Source: Euryodendron excelsum (Eukaryota; Streptophyta; Magnoliopsida; Ericales; Pentaphylacaceae). Taken from it: a stretch of 64,000 nucleotides of DNA. The stretch is taken from contig CM065381.1 in assembly GCA_033060915.1 (NCBI GenBank), positions 1,699,001-1,763,000 of the forward strand, written 5' to 3'. The notes beneath the pieces are model-generated. The model searched no databases and had not been told where the DNA came from. It was given only the letters and a program-made list of their open reading frames with translations. The stretch's first letter is position 1. Each line of letters starts with the position of its first letter. Below, piece by piece: positions 1-12,908 of this stretch. Position numbers and translations under genes: made by a program.

Positions 1-1845
1 TTGGACAAGTGTCAATGTACAACATGGATAGGCACCTTAGAAGTGTCCACGCATCTTATAATAAAGATAATTCATAATAACAGGGATCGGGATGCCTAGT
101 ATGAAGAGGTCTAGATGTCCCATGACCAACTCATTTAGCAAGGTGGTTTGACCATGTAACAGAGGATATCAATGATGCTTTACTATCATCCGACGTGGGG
201 ACTTGGGATAGAACATTCTTTTTACCCTAACGTAATAGTAGTTCCAATTAAAGCAAGCGAATGATATTTCATATCATTTGCAAGGCTTTAGCAGTATCTA
301 CATTGGCCATGGGCAAGGGCTCCGCTAAGCAGGCAAAAGAACAAAACTATGATACATGGACTCGAGTACAAGTGTTAGGTGTAGGTGTCTAAAGTGTCGA
401 ATTCGTCGAATTCGTCTAATTCTCATATACAAAGACATGGGGATATGGAAAAATATTCATAGTTCTTAATATACTACTTTTATTTTCTACAACAAAATAA
501 TGTTTACAATGTGCTATAGAATATCCCATGCGTAATATGTGAGTTTTACGCATATTAATATGGTAAATTCGAATTACTAAGCATAACTGTTAGGTGAATG
601 TCCAACATGTATTTTAGAAGAGTCCATGTAGCACCCTAGGAACAAAGGGAGTTCAATATCCTCATAACCCAATATCCTACACAACAGAGTCATAAACTCT
701 AACTAAAACATCTAATATAAAATTCTCAACAAACCTAAGGCTCTTTGCAACATGATCTGCTGCTGATGTTATAAGCATTCATATAGGTAGGGTGCACATG
801 GAATGCAGGTCATTCCACACCTTATCCATCCTATAAATATGAATAAGAGTGTCCACACCTGTGATACATTTATCCAACTAACATCAGCCTATTGGGAAAA
901 ACAGCTCAGTTGTAGCTATTCATATCCAACAAAATGCACATTTATAGACACTGTTATACACCACCAAATATATCAAGATAATAGCCATCCCACAATCAGG
1001 TACCAACAATATTTGCACTTCAGACAAGATCTATAAATCAACAATACTGACCGTGGCAGGCACAGTAAAAATTTTGTGATTCTTGCAAGTATTTTAATGC
1101 TTTGGACAAGAATTAGAGAAAATGAGACACCGATATTAACATTTATTCAGCAGTTTGTACTGAATGAGATGTTAGCTGTAAATTTGTGCAGCAGAACCAG
1201 AGACAATATTGTACAGCAGAATCATTCACAATTTTCTACTCATAACTGCATTATTTGTTGCAGATTGTATTTTGTTAAAGTACAATTCTGTTTCTTTGGC
1301 CAAGTAATACAATGAGCTATTTAGCCTCTAAAGTGCTCTATGCAACAATTTTTTGAAATTTTTGAGAAATCTGCTTCACTGACCAAGTAATATTGTGAGC
1401 TATTTAGCTTCTAAAAGTGCACCACGTAACACTTCTGAAATCTTTTTCTTAAAAATTTTCCAAATCCCTACAGCAGGAGGGGATTATGCAGCGCATACAA
1501 TCTGGTACAAACTCTTCTCAAACTTAAACCTACACTCCCATCGGAGATATTTGCAAGTGTGGTTGGTGATTACTCCTGACCAAATCTACTACTTATAAAC
1601 CACAGACTCTCACCAATAACAAAAAAAACTACTAAATAAAAACCAAAATAATAGTCCCCACAATGAATCATTCTTTTCCAGTTAATAAACCTACAACGAA
1701 GCAATCCCGCATCAAATCGATTGCAGAATAGAAACGACAAAAGCAAAGCAAATTAGAAACACAGATGTATACATACGAAAACATGATTTTATGAATAACA
1801 GGGCAAATGCAGAGAACGTAAAAATAAATAAAAAAGGAGCAATAC
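1..1845 (-). other. Probable intron 1 of the Ca2+-ATPase gene; no exon seen
   Basis: This stretch lies downstream of the Ca2+-ATPase first exon on the minus strand. I looked for the next expected exon, which in the family begins with a conserved alanine/valine/leucine and arginine/tyrosine-rich calmodulin-binding segment, and found nothing matching on the minus strand. The simplest reading is a long first intron running off the window. The sequence is AT-rich, has many stops in all frames, and includes a short tandem duplication. Part of it may be old transposon sequence that I cannot identify. Confidence 0.35.
1301..1466. repeat. Two-copy 83-bp tandem duplication
   Basis: Two adjacent diverged copies start with CAAGTAATA at 1301 and 1384. 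Both continue with a shared GAGCTATTTAGC stretch and a shared CTGAAAT/TTGAAAT end. The offset is 83 bp. No function is visible. Confidence 0.55.
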
Positions 1846-2010
1846 CCGCCATCTTCTTAGCCGGTCGACTGGAGCATCCTTCGTTCGGTAGATATCGAAT
1901 GGACTTGAAGATACCTCGTCTTCAAACTCGCCGGACAGGCTACTCCCAGTCTCCACATCGTTACGGTGGCGCCGATACGGCGAAGACTTGAATCTATCAT
2001 TCATCTCCAT
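1846..2010 (-). CDS. Autoinhibited Ca2+-ATPase (ACA8/ACA10 type), first exon
   Basis: This 55-codon exon encodes the N-terminus of a P2B-type calmodulin-regulated Ca2+ pump, which in the ACA8/9/10 group exports Ca2+ at the plasma membrane. The recognisable part is residues 36-55: serine-proline-FDI, then RTKDAPVDRLRRWR, the conserved lead-in to the autoinhibitory calmodulin-binding domain in ACA8 and ACA10. Upstream is the usual variable acidic and serine-rich tail. The frame reaches a good donor, CGG|GTATTG, with GT at 1845-1844; it is a phase-0 junction where the family continues with the 'alanine-alanine-leucine-valine' segment. Two ATGs are possible, 2010 and 2004; the first was chosen. 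No catalytic DKTGT region is in the window, so the gene is incomplete here or is a 5' fragment. Identification rests on a short N-terminus remembered from the family. Confidence 0.72.
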
Positions 2011-2218
2011 ATATCTTCCGTAACTGTCGCAGGAGAGATGACACCGAATACACAGTCACCGATCAATCTTTGTTCATATATATGTTTAACAAAATCCTCA
2101 AAACTCCAAAATCACAAATCCGACTCCCAAATTCACTCTGCATAAGCATCTCTAGACGCAATGTGTAGGCTCGAGAACACCAAGGGCCAAAAAATCTACC
2201 ATAGACACGAAAACACGT

Positions 2219-2228
2219 ATATATACAC
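2219..2228 (-). promoter_or_regulatory. Candidate TATA box of the Ca2+-ATPase gene
   Basis: On the minus strand TATATATACG lies about 210 bp upstream of the first ATG, just downstream of a (TC)n tract. The position suits a TATA box followed by a leader of moderate length. AT-rich words are common here, so this is weak. Confidence 0.3.
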
Positions 2229-2254
2229 AATATATTCTGTATATTAAATGCCGA

Positions 2255-2258
<4 letters not shown>

Positions 2259-2288
<30 letters not shown>
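2259..2288. repeat. (GA)15 microsatellite upstream of the Ca2+-ATPase exon
   Basis: Fifteen GA units on the plus strand read as (TC)15 on the coding strand of the Ca2+-ATPase gene. Such pyrimidine/GAGA tracts are common in plant promoters and 5' leaders and can bind BBR/BPC-type factors (established). A role here is inference. Confidence 0.85.
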
Positions 2289-2291
<3 letters not shown>

Positions 2292-3668
2292 GAGCAGTTT
2301 TGGGGCACCTGTCGTCTTCTTCGTCACTGGTTCAACCGACCAAACTGCACGAAGTTTCGCCGAAGTTGCGTCTCAATGGAACAGTTACTGTTTAATATTA
2401 ATAAGTCACACTTAAGTGGGTGAGAATAGCTTTCGATTTTAAATATTTTTAAAAGGTATATTTGGGCTTTTAGGGAAAAAAAAAAAACAAAACAATAATA
2501 ATATAAGCTATTTTTGGAAATTATTTCTTCGGTTTGGGGGAAAAATTTATTAAAGAAGGGTTATTCCTTTTCCTCTTGATGGGTCTGTGGGTGCGAAGTG
2601 AAGAAGGACACTTTGGGAGGTGTGGAGTTGGGGTTTCCTCCAATTCCTTGTTTGGGAATTTTTTATTGGGAAAAGCACCTTCTAGTTTTGGGACAGAGAG
2701 ACACGCAAATATGACACAACCTTCTACTTTAGGGCAGATGGGCCCCATGCAGAAAGCTTTGGGAGGTCGCACGGTCATTTGGGTTTCAACTTTTTCTTGA
2801 ACTTTATGAAAGATTGAAGTATGCATTCTGTTTGTGTATTTCGAATTCGATTTTTTTTTTTTTTAACTTTCCTATCATTAAATTTTTGATCTACGTATAG
2901 TCTACGAGGAAAATAATCAGAAGACTTAAAAAGAATTATTTTGCTAATTGGAAGGGCACGTGACCTTCATCTCTTTGTCAGACTACACGTCAATCCCTTT
3001 TAACAAAATGATTTACAAATATTGTTAAAACAAGATAAAGATACTTTAGAATAACTTTTTCAAATTGTGACATCCAGATATATTAGAGTCGTATTTGTTT
3101 TGCCAAATAAGATTATAGATTGAGCTAACTAATAACACTTGTCTGACTTTTATTCCACCTTTAATTGTATAAAAGAATATCAAAATAAACAATTTGAATA
3201 CATAGAGTATATATAACATAAAATAGTCTCGAGAAAGGAGAAGGATAACTAATTAAAAAATTTATAACTGAAAACCAAATTACAAATATCATTGCTGAAT
3301 TTGAAATTCCCAAAATTTTATGTCCTGAAATTTCTTAGCCCCCTTATTCCATTCCAAGAAGTATGACACTTGCAATATATCAAATTTATTTATTTTTTTG
3401 ATAAGGTAAAACATCTCTAACTTTTTGCTCATTTGAGTTTTGTCTTTTAAAACGATGACCCTTAGATTGACAAATGGTAAATTTGACAAGGAGAAGAGAC
3501 CCAACACAACAACAGACAAACTTGGGACACACCTCTAAATATAATAGGACCGATAATATTATTATTGAAGTATTGAAAGAGTTTGTGATAATTTGTAAGC
3601 TCTTATTTTAATGCCCCAATCAATAAATTTGACCCATTATATAGAAGATGTCATCCACCTGGCGGTAA

Positions 3669-3690
3669 AGCACTGCCAGCTGACAGTGCT
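3669..3690. repeat. 22-bp near-perfect palindrome with GC-rich flank
   Basis: AGCACTGCCAGCTGACAGTGCT is palindromic except for one mismatched pair around the CAGCTG centre. It sits in a small GC-rich island followed by GGGATCCGTGTCCGGGTG, unlike the AT-rich surroundings. The CCGGACAC word read on the minus strand recalls plant SINE tails, so it may be a relic of a mobile element. Origin unproven. Confidence 0.4.
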
Positions 3691-4812
3691 GGGATCCGTG
3701 TCCGGGTGTTCATTAACAACTAACTCACTAACATGACATTCTATTAATTTTCTTTAGTATATTCAATATGATTGCCCAACTATATAATGATTTATCAAGA
3801 GGTATAACTTAGAAGAGATAGGAATGAACTATAATCTATACGTTATGAGTTTAAAATTTGACAACCTGGTGAAAGCCGTTGCAATAGATTTATTTCTCGT
3901 AATAAATCTCCTAGTTCTAAAGTAGATGATTTGCCAAATAAGATGGTAGATTAGTCGAAGTGCACATATAATATATTGAACAATGTTTGGACTGGGTCTA
4001 CACCAAAAAAATATTTCATCAGGACTAAAACTAAATTTCAAGTCCACCCATTTAATCAAAAACAAAATTTTAATAACAATTTTTTCTTCAAAAATAATGT
4101 TAAATAATATAAACTTTAAACATATAAATGTATTAAAATATATTATTTTACAAATATTTTGGGTTGGGTCGAACTTCCAACAAAATTTTTAAATCTGCCC
4201 ATTAATTTAATTAGGCCTAAAAAAAACTCCTCAGTCATATAAATGATTGGTAGGCTTGAGCGACCATTAGACTTGTGACCATCCTAACATACATTAATTT
4301 AGACATCCCTTCTCGCATAACCCAAAAAAGTGACTCCACTTTTCCAAATAAAAATGGGATAAATCAGATCGGTGATCTTTTTTATTAATTCAGTGTGAAA
4401 TGAAAAGATAAATTCAACTATCAAGACAAGAGGGGCTTGATGTGTATGGTGATCAAGAGAGAGAGGTGGTGAGAAATGGGGCGGTGTTGCTTTAACTTTG
4501 ATTGGAAAAATGCCAATACACTTTTGACGAAGGAAGCAAATTATCAAGATCAGATATGACTTATTAGACTCTTTCCTATTCTTCGTGACTCAAACGCATT
4601 GTTTAAAGTTTAGGAAATGACTCATCATAAAGAAAAAAAGGAAAAATATCTTACTCTGTGACCTTGATCATTCACCATGTGGTTAGGTTTGTTTTTGGTA
4701 AGACATATATGGACAGGTGTTTTAGATTCGTCTAACAGTAGTGTCTCTAAGAGCTGGCTATCCCATGCTGCATGTGGTTGCACATACAATCAGATGTATA
4801 TAATATACATAC

Positions 4813-4832
4813 ATATATATATATATATATAT
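4813..4832. repeat. (AT)10 microsatellite
   Basis: Uninterrupted AT repeat, flanked by further TATGTACGTATATG-like degenerate sequence. Confidence 0.9.
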
Positions 4833-5398
4833 GTGTATGTACGTATATGTGCATAAATGTGAAAACATTGTACCGAAAGATAACTCAGCAGCAATGAAAA
4901 GTTTACATGTTGGCTAAACCATTAAAGGAATTAGACCCTTAAATCTCACACATTGTTCCATCATCTCTTCCATCGGTCTCATGAGCAGACAGCCTGAATT
5001 TTTTTCATTTTTTATTTTTGGGTTCCAACCTCTCGATTGAACTCTACTGGTCCTTTTTCGGGACAAATTTATGTCAAATTTGGACTAAGAGTTTTGAAAA
5101 TTTTTACTGAAACCAGGGGGAAAAATAAAGTCACTGATAAAGTTCTTTCCTAATACTTGGCACTATAGTAAGTTATGCACGTGACGATAAGAAAAAGGAA
5201 AAAATATTTGCAAGTGAGGCGAAGAGAATTCTCCCTCAAGCCACTCAATGAAATCCATGGGTGATCCAACATTAAGTCAGAGAGAGAGAGATGCCATCGT
5301 TTGAGAACCAAGCCTAGAAGTGCCTTAAGGTCTAGAATCTCTCAGCGATCATATGCAAGCATATTTACTTCCTCGTAGCACAAAAGCACACACTATAG

Positions 5399-5423
5399 AT
5401 ATATATATATATATATATATATA
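5399..5423. repeat. (AT)12 microsatellite
   Basis: Uninterrupted AT repeat in intergenic DNA. Confidence 0.9.
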
Positions 5424-5748
5424 ACACCAGGCTATATAGTTCTCTTGGTAAATTTTCACTCCCTTAGCTACATTTGAAAATATTACAAGACGAACAATAC
5501 AATAAAAAAAACATGAAAGCTGGGTAGATCGAAGATACAAAGTTTTGATGAAGTAGGCTTGCATGCATGATTGTGACAATGACGAAATATTTACTCAAAT
5601 TTGCATGCCTAAAAAAAATAATAGAAAACTTATTTCCTAAAAAATAGGTAGTATTTTTGTATTTTCGAGGTGTAAAATAGTCAGCATCAAAATGCATGAA
5701 AAGCATACTCTAGCAAGCAGGGCATCGGTAAAAACATGAAGGCTCATC

Positions 5749-5750
<2 letters not shown>

Positions 5751-5774
<24 letters not shown>
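5751..5774. repeat. (AT)12 microsatellite
   Basis: Uninterrupted AT repeat followed by a short GTATGTACATAT tail. Confidence 0.9.
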
Positions 5775-5781
<7 letters not shown>

Positions 5782-7302
5782 CATATTTTATGCTCAGGGC
5801 GGCCCAACTATTTGAGTTGCTCTAGTCCAACTTTAAAATAATTGTCCTTTTATTATTAATTTATTATAAAATAAAAGTCATACAAGTTAAAAAAAAAATT
5901 TTTTTACAAGATTAAAAAAAATTTATTGGGGTTAAATAATTTTTTTAATATATGATTAACACTGCACCAAGTTTTTCCTTATGTAGCATAAGTTTTGAAA
6001 GTTTTTTCACTAAGAAGGAATTAAAACAAAGGATATAGATGTTGACACACATACCTCAAGTAACCTGAGCACTTGAATAGGCTTTTTTGAATTTGTGGGG
6101 AGAGAACTATGACAAGGACCTCTACAGCACAAAGAACTGAAATATCATGAGATATATATAACTGCTTTTCTCCTCAACAATGCATCATGATTCCTCCTTC
6201 TGAATATCATAAACACATAAATGCAAATTGACTCAATTATACCCATTATCTTTGTACTAACACGAGATTACTAATATATATATATATACATATAAATGAA
6301 AGCCGGGGAAGATTTTTGCGTTCTGACTTTGGAATCATTGGGCGGCATCGATTTAAAATTTCCATTTTGAAAAGATTTTTGAATATGGAAATTTAATGAC
6401 ATTCAACATGTATGCGCATGATAGATATTGCAAGTCAATGGAATAAATTAACAACCATAGTAAGCAAACAAGTACGCGCATGGGATACCTTGTTTTGTTT
6501 TTAATTTTTCTTCGCAAATGGTGCATGCACATGACATTAGTGTACGAACCGAGTATTTCAAAATCGAGCAAATAAATGCGAAGAAACTAGGTTTTATTCT
6601 GTTAAACAAAAGATCTGGGCAGTATATACTTACCAAATCACGAATAATTAAGTGTTTCGAAAATAATAGAGTTGCATGCCAGCGCTATAAGAACCGTCGC
6701 GGATTAACACCTTCCCATAAAGCACTCTGGCCCCACATCAACAGCTCTCAAATGGACCAGAAAAATACTTCAATGTGCAAATTTTACATCTGAGGAATGG
6801 GTTTCCTTTTATATCATACAGGTTTGCTACTTTGCTTACTTTCAACAAAGCCCTCACCTTCCTGGAAACCTGAACAAAGCATTAAAAAACACTGTTCATT
6901 ATTTATGTATGTAAGTAAACTATATTCTCTTCTCATTAAACAGTAGTTTTCATCGTATATGTATATATACGTGTATTTTTCATTCTTCTTTCTTCGGTTC
7001 TTTCTGAAAAAAGCTTTGATTTGATTAGAAGTAAGGTATATAACTATATATAACTAAAGTTGTTCTCAATCATCAGCAAACCTTTCCAATTGTTTTCCAT
7101 GCATATATATTAAGATAGGCTGTGCTTGAGGTGGTCATTGCTTGGTGAAATAAGTTATTTTGCATTGTTCCTAAACAATATATAAATGCGACGCAACTGC
7201 CTCAACCTTTTTTCTTTCTTTCTTCTTCTTTTTCAACTGCTTTGTCTTGATGATGAACTTGTGGCCACTAAGACAGCGAATGACTTTTGATATTATTCTA
7301 TG

Positions 7303-7337
7303 ATATATATATATATATATACATACATACATACATA
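7303..7337. repeat. Compound (AT)9(ACAT)4 microsatellite
   Basis: An AT array runs directly into four ACAT units, a compound microsatellite likely to be polymorphic. Confidence 0.88.
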
Positions 7338-9307
7338 ATGCAGTTACATGCTATGTGTTACTCACATGTAAGGAGCTTGACTCTATCATGTCATGATTAT
7401 TAGCTAATGAGAATTAATCTCATAAGGGTTGGCTCCCCTTCGTTTAATATGCAATTTCATTAATTTCTCAGTTCATACCAATAAAGGATCATGATGTAAC
7501 AAACACATATAAGATTTCTCAAAACTCCCAAATTTAGAAAAAAAAATAAAGCGATTGGGCAATTTCTAGTCATCTGATTAGCATATTCAGCTTTTTAATA
7601 GATTTTGAATGGCTCTAGATTGAATGGTTAGAATTGACCTAATCAAATTTATTGTTTTCTATGGTCTATCATATAGTTTGTGTTGATCTTTCTTATTAAC
7701 ATCCAAGTATAAAAAATTAATGTTATTTTGTGGGTTTTTAATGGAGGAGAGCCAACCCCAATTAATTTCAGAAAATTAATGGTATCTCGTGACTCGTATT
7801 ATCTTCTTCTTCTTCTCTTTTTTTTTTTTTCTTTTCTTTTGAAGAAACAAACAAGTACATGAAAAAAATTGTAATTTCCCTGAATAAAAAGAATTAAGGA
7901 GATAACAAAACATTAAAAGAGATACGATATGCTTCGAATTATGTGATATGCAAAAGATACAAAATATACTTCCAATTATTTCTTATGCATTTAGATTTGA
8001 TTTGTTTCTTTATCAAGGACCAAATGAATTGAAAGAAGAATTGCTGATTTAATCTCATTTCTTTCAAAATTTGACTCTTCTCCAACCTCATCTTAATTCT
8101 CATGCATTCAAACTCCATTCAAGTAATTTTCTTTATTTTTCGCTTTTTTTTTCCTGAATCCATGTAAGTAATTGATATTGTAGGGAGGTTTCCATATAGC
8201 ATCGTCTTATTATGGTGTGAAATGATTAGCACATCAATGCATGATTAATATGGCTCATCCCGTTGCACGTCTATCATATATAAATACTAACCTTAATTGC
8301 ATCTCGATCTTAAATCTATCAAGAAAAAAAAAATAAAAGGAAAAAATAAAATTATTATATATATTCCAGTTTACAGGTAATTAAACAAAAAATTAAGTTT
8401 TGACAAATATTTTTCCATTTTCTTAACCCACAAAAAAGTAGAAATTTAACTTTGTTCACTTTCTTTTTTTTTCTTTTCCCTTTCCTTTTTGTCTTCACAA
8501 ATTCAAAATCTTAAAACAACACAAGGGTCCCCATTTAGCATATTTGGGGTGCAAATCCTCAATCGAAATAAAAGTTCTAAATAATGTACGATTAAATGTT
8601 CCAGCAGGAAGAAAATTATTTCAACCAAAATTGGGTAAAGTATTAGTAAAAGAAAGAAAATAAAAAAAATATAACAATCCAGCAAGAAGAAAATTAAAGA
8701 ACAAAACAAAATAAAATTAACGCTTAAAGCGTACTTGCAACAAAAAAAACAAAAAAATGGATTAGTACTTGCTGGCAAGGTGAAGTCACTATGACATTTC
8801 ATTTGGCCAGTGCGACCTACTTGGCTTTATGTCATTCCTACACTTATTTATCTTTCCTTTTATAGCATGGAATTGGAAAGACAAAGCTATAAGCATGTTA
8901 GCTTGTTCTTTTCTTCTTTAGTACAAGACGAGCCCAAAAAACAAAAATGAATAAAATAAGGCATTTGCAAGTATCTTTTTCATTGCGTTCATTATCATTT
9001 TTATTTTTGTTTTTGGAAAAACAAAAACAAAAATACTAAAAACTTTAAAAAATCACTATTTTTATTTTCATATCAAAATAGATTCTAGAAACTATGAATA
9101 TTTTTTTTGGGGGCTGCTAAAACAGGTGTTCTTTGAAAAATTTCTTGAAAATATGTTTCAGAACTACATTACCAAACAGTACCTTGGCAAAAATAGTATT
9201 CAAAATAAGTTTATCAAATGCGATCTCGATGATTTTAAGAAAATAAAAACTGAGACCACAACTAAAACAGGTTTTTTCACACATGTAATAACTTATGGAG
9301 TTCATGG

Positions 9308-9366
9308 ATTGCCTTAGTGATTAGGAGCTTCATGCATTGCTCATATTTCCGAGTTTCAATTCTCGG
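9308..9366 (+). mobile_element. Possible tRNA-derived SINE head (boxes A and B)
   Basis: GCCTTAGTGATTAGGAG resembles a Pol III A box. About 35 bases later GAGTTTCAATTCTCGG resembles a degenerate B box (consensus GGTTCGAATCC). The spacing fits a tRNA-derived SINE or an old tRNA-like sequence. No cloverleaf, poly-A tail or target duplication was found, so this is tentative. Confidence 0.3.
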
Positions 9367-9977
9367 TTCCCGTAAATCTATAACTAAAGTTCTTCAGAGA
9401 AACCTACAACAATTTAGGTTAATATAATGCAAAAGTGAGCGGTTATATTAATTTCACAATAATCTTTGCAATTTATCATCTCATAAAGATGTAATGGATA
9501 AAGGGTTTAATAATACGACTAAGTGACATAAGGGAAGTGATGTGCTAACCCATTACAACAAACTTACAATCAACTAACGGACCCAAAATTTCTAACCATT
9601 TGCAAAGTATAAATTAGAATAATCACGCTTACACTATAAACCGAGATATTACATCTATCAAATAATCACACGAGCTAATTTGGCACTTAGCATTTACATG
9701 TTCACACAAATATGCCTACATCTATGGGTAAGAAAGCTTAATTCATTATAAATCGAGGTATTATAGTTATGAAACAATCCCAAAACACCCAATTTAGTAA
9801 CCAAACCCCAAAACAATTTTTGTTTCACTGAACAAATGTAACTAAGCCATGAAGTAATCCCTACTTCCCCACTCATCTCAGTATCTTGACCTCTAACATC
9901 ATACTCACTTTCCTTCTCCCAGCTGTTTTTTTGTCTCCCCCCTCACATATTTACAAACCTCTTAACATTGCTAACTC

Positions 9978-10279
9978 TAGGGGCTCGTTTGATGACGCTG
10001 TCAGTTTTTATTTTTTGTTGTGTATTTTTATTGTATGTTTTTACTGTGTATTTTTTATAGTCTAGTGATGGGCATTTATAGGTTATCGTTGTACTAATAG
10101 TATTAGACCAATATTTTAGTAAGAGAAAATACACTCATTTAGTATTTTTAATTTTTTTTCTAAATTTTGTAAAAAACTAAAAAAACAAAATTTAAACAAA
10201 TATAGTTTTTTATTTTTTTTTTGAAAAAAGACAAAAAAACAAAAAATCAAAACAATAAATGTTAATAAACGAGGCCCTA
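9978..10279. mobile_element. MITE with TAGGGGCTCGTTTG-type inverted ends
   Basis: The left end TAGGGGCTCGTTTG pairs with the right end AAACGAGGCCCTA read in reverse. The 302-bp interior is T/A-rich and non-coding. A CTAG word flanks both sides, so a TAG target duplication is possible, but no 8-bp duplication is visible. It is a non-autonomous DNA transposon of the hAT or PIF/Harbinger kind; the superfamily is undecided. Confidence 0.55.
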
Positions 10280-10663
10280 GAATTTCCATAAATCTCATAT
10301 TATACGGACTCCAAAAATCCTAGTCATTATACAAGTACAAAAACCTATACATGTACATGCCCAATAACTATACGACTCTGACACAAACCCGACACCAATT
10401 GCATACAATTAAATTGACTTCCCTTCCAACAAATTAGGTATTGTACTTTCCGAATTTTCAATATGTTATTATCACTACCATACTAGCACTATCCTATAAA
10501 TGCCAATAAACCATTAAGTACCCGGTAGATGTCAAGGGAAGATAAATATTTGGCAAATAATATATCGAGTAGAAGCTGGTGTGGAATTGTGTAAGCCTAT
10601 CATTTGACCCCAATAAGTAACTATAATTTGCATTTGGGCATGAATTCTCATATTGGAAGAGGG

Positions 10664-11087
10664 TAGTGATGGCAATTGTACAGAAAAACTCGAACTCCGC
10701 TTCAACCCGTCCCTAATAGAAAGAATTTGAAATATGAATAAATGGATTAGGTAGGCTATGAGAAAAAAAACATAACTTGATGCGAGTTTGGGACGGGTAG
10801 GGTTTAGTTCACTCACCCCGAACCCGCTCCTAATAGGAAGGTTTCATTTTGTATTAGTGTTTGTATAATTTGTATAATTTTTATTTTTAGATATTTACTT
10901 TTGTTTTGATATTTAATACTAGTTAAACCCGTTTCAAACGAACATCGACTAAGTTAAGTGGGACGAGAGCGGGTGAGGGGGTTTAACCCATCACGAGTTT
11001 GAGACTGGTGTGGCGTAGAATTTTTTTATTAGAGGTGGGATAGGATTTAACCTAAACTGTATTAAACCCGTCCCATTGTCATCTCTA
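10664..11087. mobile_element. MITE of the GGATGGCAA family, copy 1
   Basis: Ends TAGTGATGGCAAT and ATTGTCATCTCTA are inverted repeats. The interior has the CCCGACCC/GGGACGGG-rich words and the AGAAAAAAAACATAA block that recur in the copy near 38266. There is no coding capacity. No 8-bp target duplication is seen; a TA or TAG duplication is possible. Confidence 0.6.
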
Positions 11088-12145
11088 ACTATATATGTAA
11101 TCTTATTTCTTAATTTTTTCTTACTTCTAAACACAAGTGAATATGTCTTACATGAATTCATTAATATGGATCTTACAACTTTATGTCTAGGAGTGAGAAA
11201 AGAGATTGCGAAATAAATTTGTATTTAACATTACTTTATTTATTATGAGTGAATTGCAAAGATCTCTTTTGAGATTTGGGAATCGGCAAAAATTTCTCTT
11301 GCAAGATTGAATAGTTGACATACATGCTTTTTTGCGACGGAAGATTGAAGGATTAAGAGGATGTTTGGATGTAGCTTATTTATATAACTTTTCTTTTTTA
11401 ATAGGGTATCTAGTTCTTCGGCCAATTACTCTATTGAGCTCATGCAGGACCATCGTCCATATAAAACATGTAAACTTTATGCAATGGTTGGCATAAGGGA
11501 TTTTTTTGGCCATAATAACGCTCCTTTTTAAACTAATTCCTAATCTAACACTTTCATCAAATTAATCCTAATCTAATGCTATTTGTGCTACATAGGTTAT
11601 CATAATAGGAAGTATTGCCACCTTAGCTTTCTCGGAGAGAAACATTGCAGTAAGCTAGCGCCCACACTGTCTCTCTCTCTCAACTTGTCTTGAGGCTTGA
11701 ATATGGAATTTGAGAACAATTTTGAATAAACAAATACAAATGAAAAAAGAACTGACAAAAAAGTAAATTCGCAGAACAAAATTAAGCACGAATGAATAAT
11801 GGCTTGTATAAATAGAGATGGTAGTATGTAAGAAAGAAGTTTGAGCCTTCAATTTTTAGAACAAAAGTTAAAGATCAAGCTTTTTTTTTTTTTTTAATTT
11901 TTGCTCTCTTGTTTAAACAATTGGCTAAGAAAGAGATTTGTCTTGTGGCTGTTAGGACCTTTTGACGGTGAAAATTTATAGTAAAAAAATATGAAGGAAA
12001 ACTAAGGAAATCACTTTGGGGATGACTTGTAAGACCAACCGTAGAGATTGTGGGTTGGAAAGGGTTGTCTAGTTTGATAGCGAACACTTTGATTAAATTT
12101 GGTGGTTTGGCAATTTTTGGTGGTAGCTAAATTGATAAACATGAG
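11088..12145. other. Intergenic DNA, nothing recognised
   Basis: AT-rich, stop-rich sequence with a poly-T run near 11880. The small open frames lack any recognisable motif. Confidence 0.5.
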
Positions 12146-12390
12146 AAAATATTCAATGCAACAGTGATGTCATGTTATTTTACTGACGTGGTATTACAAG
12201 TCAATCATTTCATGCCAAATACAAGTGTTGAAATCAAAGCACCTAAAAATTAAAGAGTAATTTTCTCTAACTAACTCGTTAACTAATGATGTGGCACTGT
12301 GATTAGGATTTTAACATATGCATTTGGTATAATATGATTGTGTTGTGATACAACATTAGAAAAATGATGCACCATTACATTGAATATTTC
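12146..12390. mobile_element. MITE with ATATTCAATG inverted ends
   Basis: The left end AAAATATTCAATG and the right end CATTGAATATTTC are inverted repeats, extending imperfectly to about 25 bp. Flanking 9-mers AAACATGAG (12137-12145) and ATCCATGAG (12391-12399) match at 7 of 9 positions. This fits an old 9-bp target duplication of Mutator type. The interior is non-coding. Confidence 0.5.
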
Positions 12391-12908
12391 ATCCATGAGC
12401 AAATGGTAAAATTTGGAGAGAGATAGAGAGAGAGAGAGAGATGATAGTTGATTATGGGGGCTAAGAGGGTGACGGTGTGGTGGTGAACAATTTTAGGTCT
12501 TTTGCTTTTGCTTGGAGGGAGAAAGAAGCTGAGTAATGGTGGTTTCTTCTGAAGGGTGCTGGGTCAATTTTTGTGCCAGCAAGGCTTTTAATAAGAGTTT
12601 TGGCCATTGCACGGATTGGATGACTTTGGTCATGATGGTTGTATGTGGGTAGTATAGAAACTTAGAAAGAGTTTAAAGACCCTAGGAGGGAAAAGATTTG
12701 GGAATTTTTATTTTATTTTATAGTATTTGTGTTATCTTTATAAAATCTGACATGTCAGTGCATTCTACTACAGCAACTAGCTTAGTAGAGAAAACATCAT
12801 AATGGGAAGTAGTGTGAAAGAAGTTTTAGACTCTGAATAATTTTCAAAAATAAGATTAGTTTGGCTGAGTTATGGTCTTGTACCTACATACAAGGTAAGG
12901 GTGTCATG

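Larger units (their letters stand above)
2311..9307. other. AT-rich intergenic DNA, no supported gene
   Basis: No coding region is convincing on either strand. The short open frames are low-complexity (poly-Lys/Phe/Ile) or overlap on both strands. The stretch holds several (AT)n arrays, poly-A/T tracts and one 22-bp imperfect palindrome. It is typical of decayed plant intergenic DNA. Confidence 0.6.

Noticed and set aside
2521..2826. Overlapping open frames on both strands (101 and 88 residues)
   Set aside because: No motif, no splice context, and both strands are open together, which points to composition rather than coding.
8503..8802. 99-residue minus-strand frame rich in Phe/Leu/Ile, membrane-like
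   Set aside because: Poly-A/T-rich DNA reads as hydrophobic residues; no start context, homologue or conserved motif seen.
9308..9366. A true tRNA gene
   Set aside because: A- and B-box-like words are present but acceptor and anticodon stems cannot be paired, so only a possible SINE head is listed.
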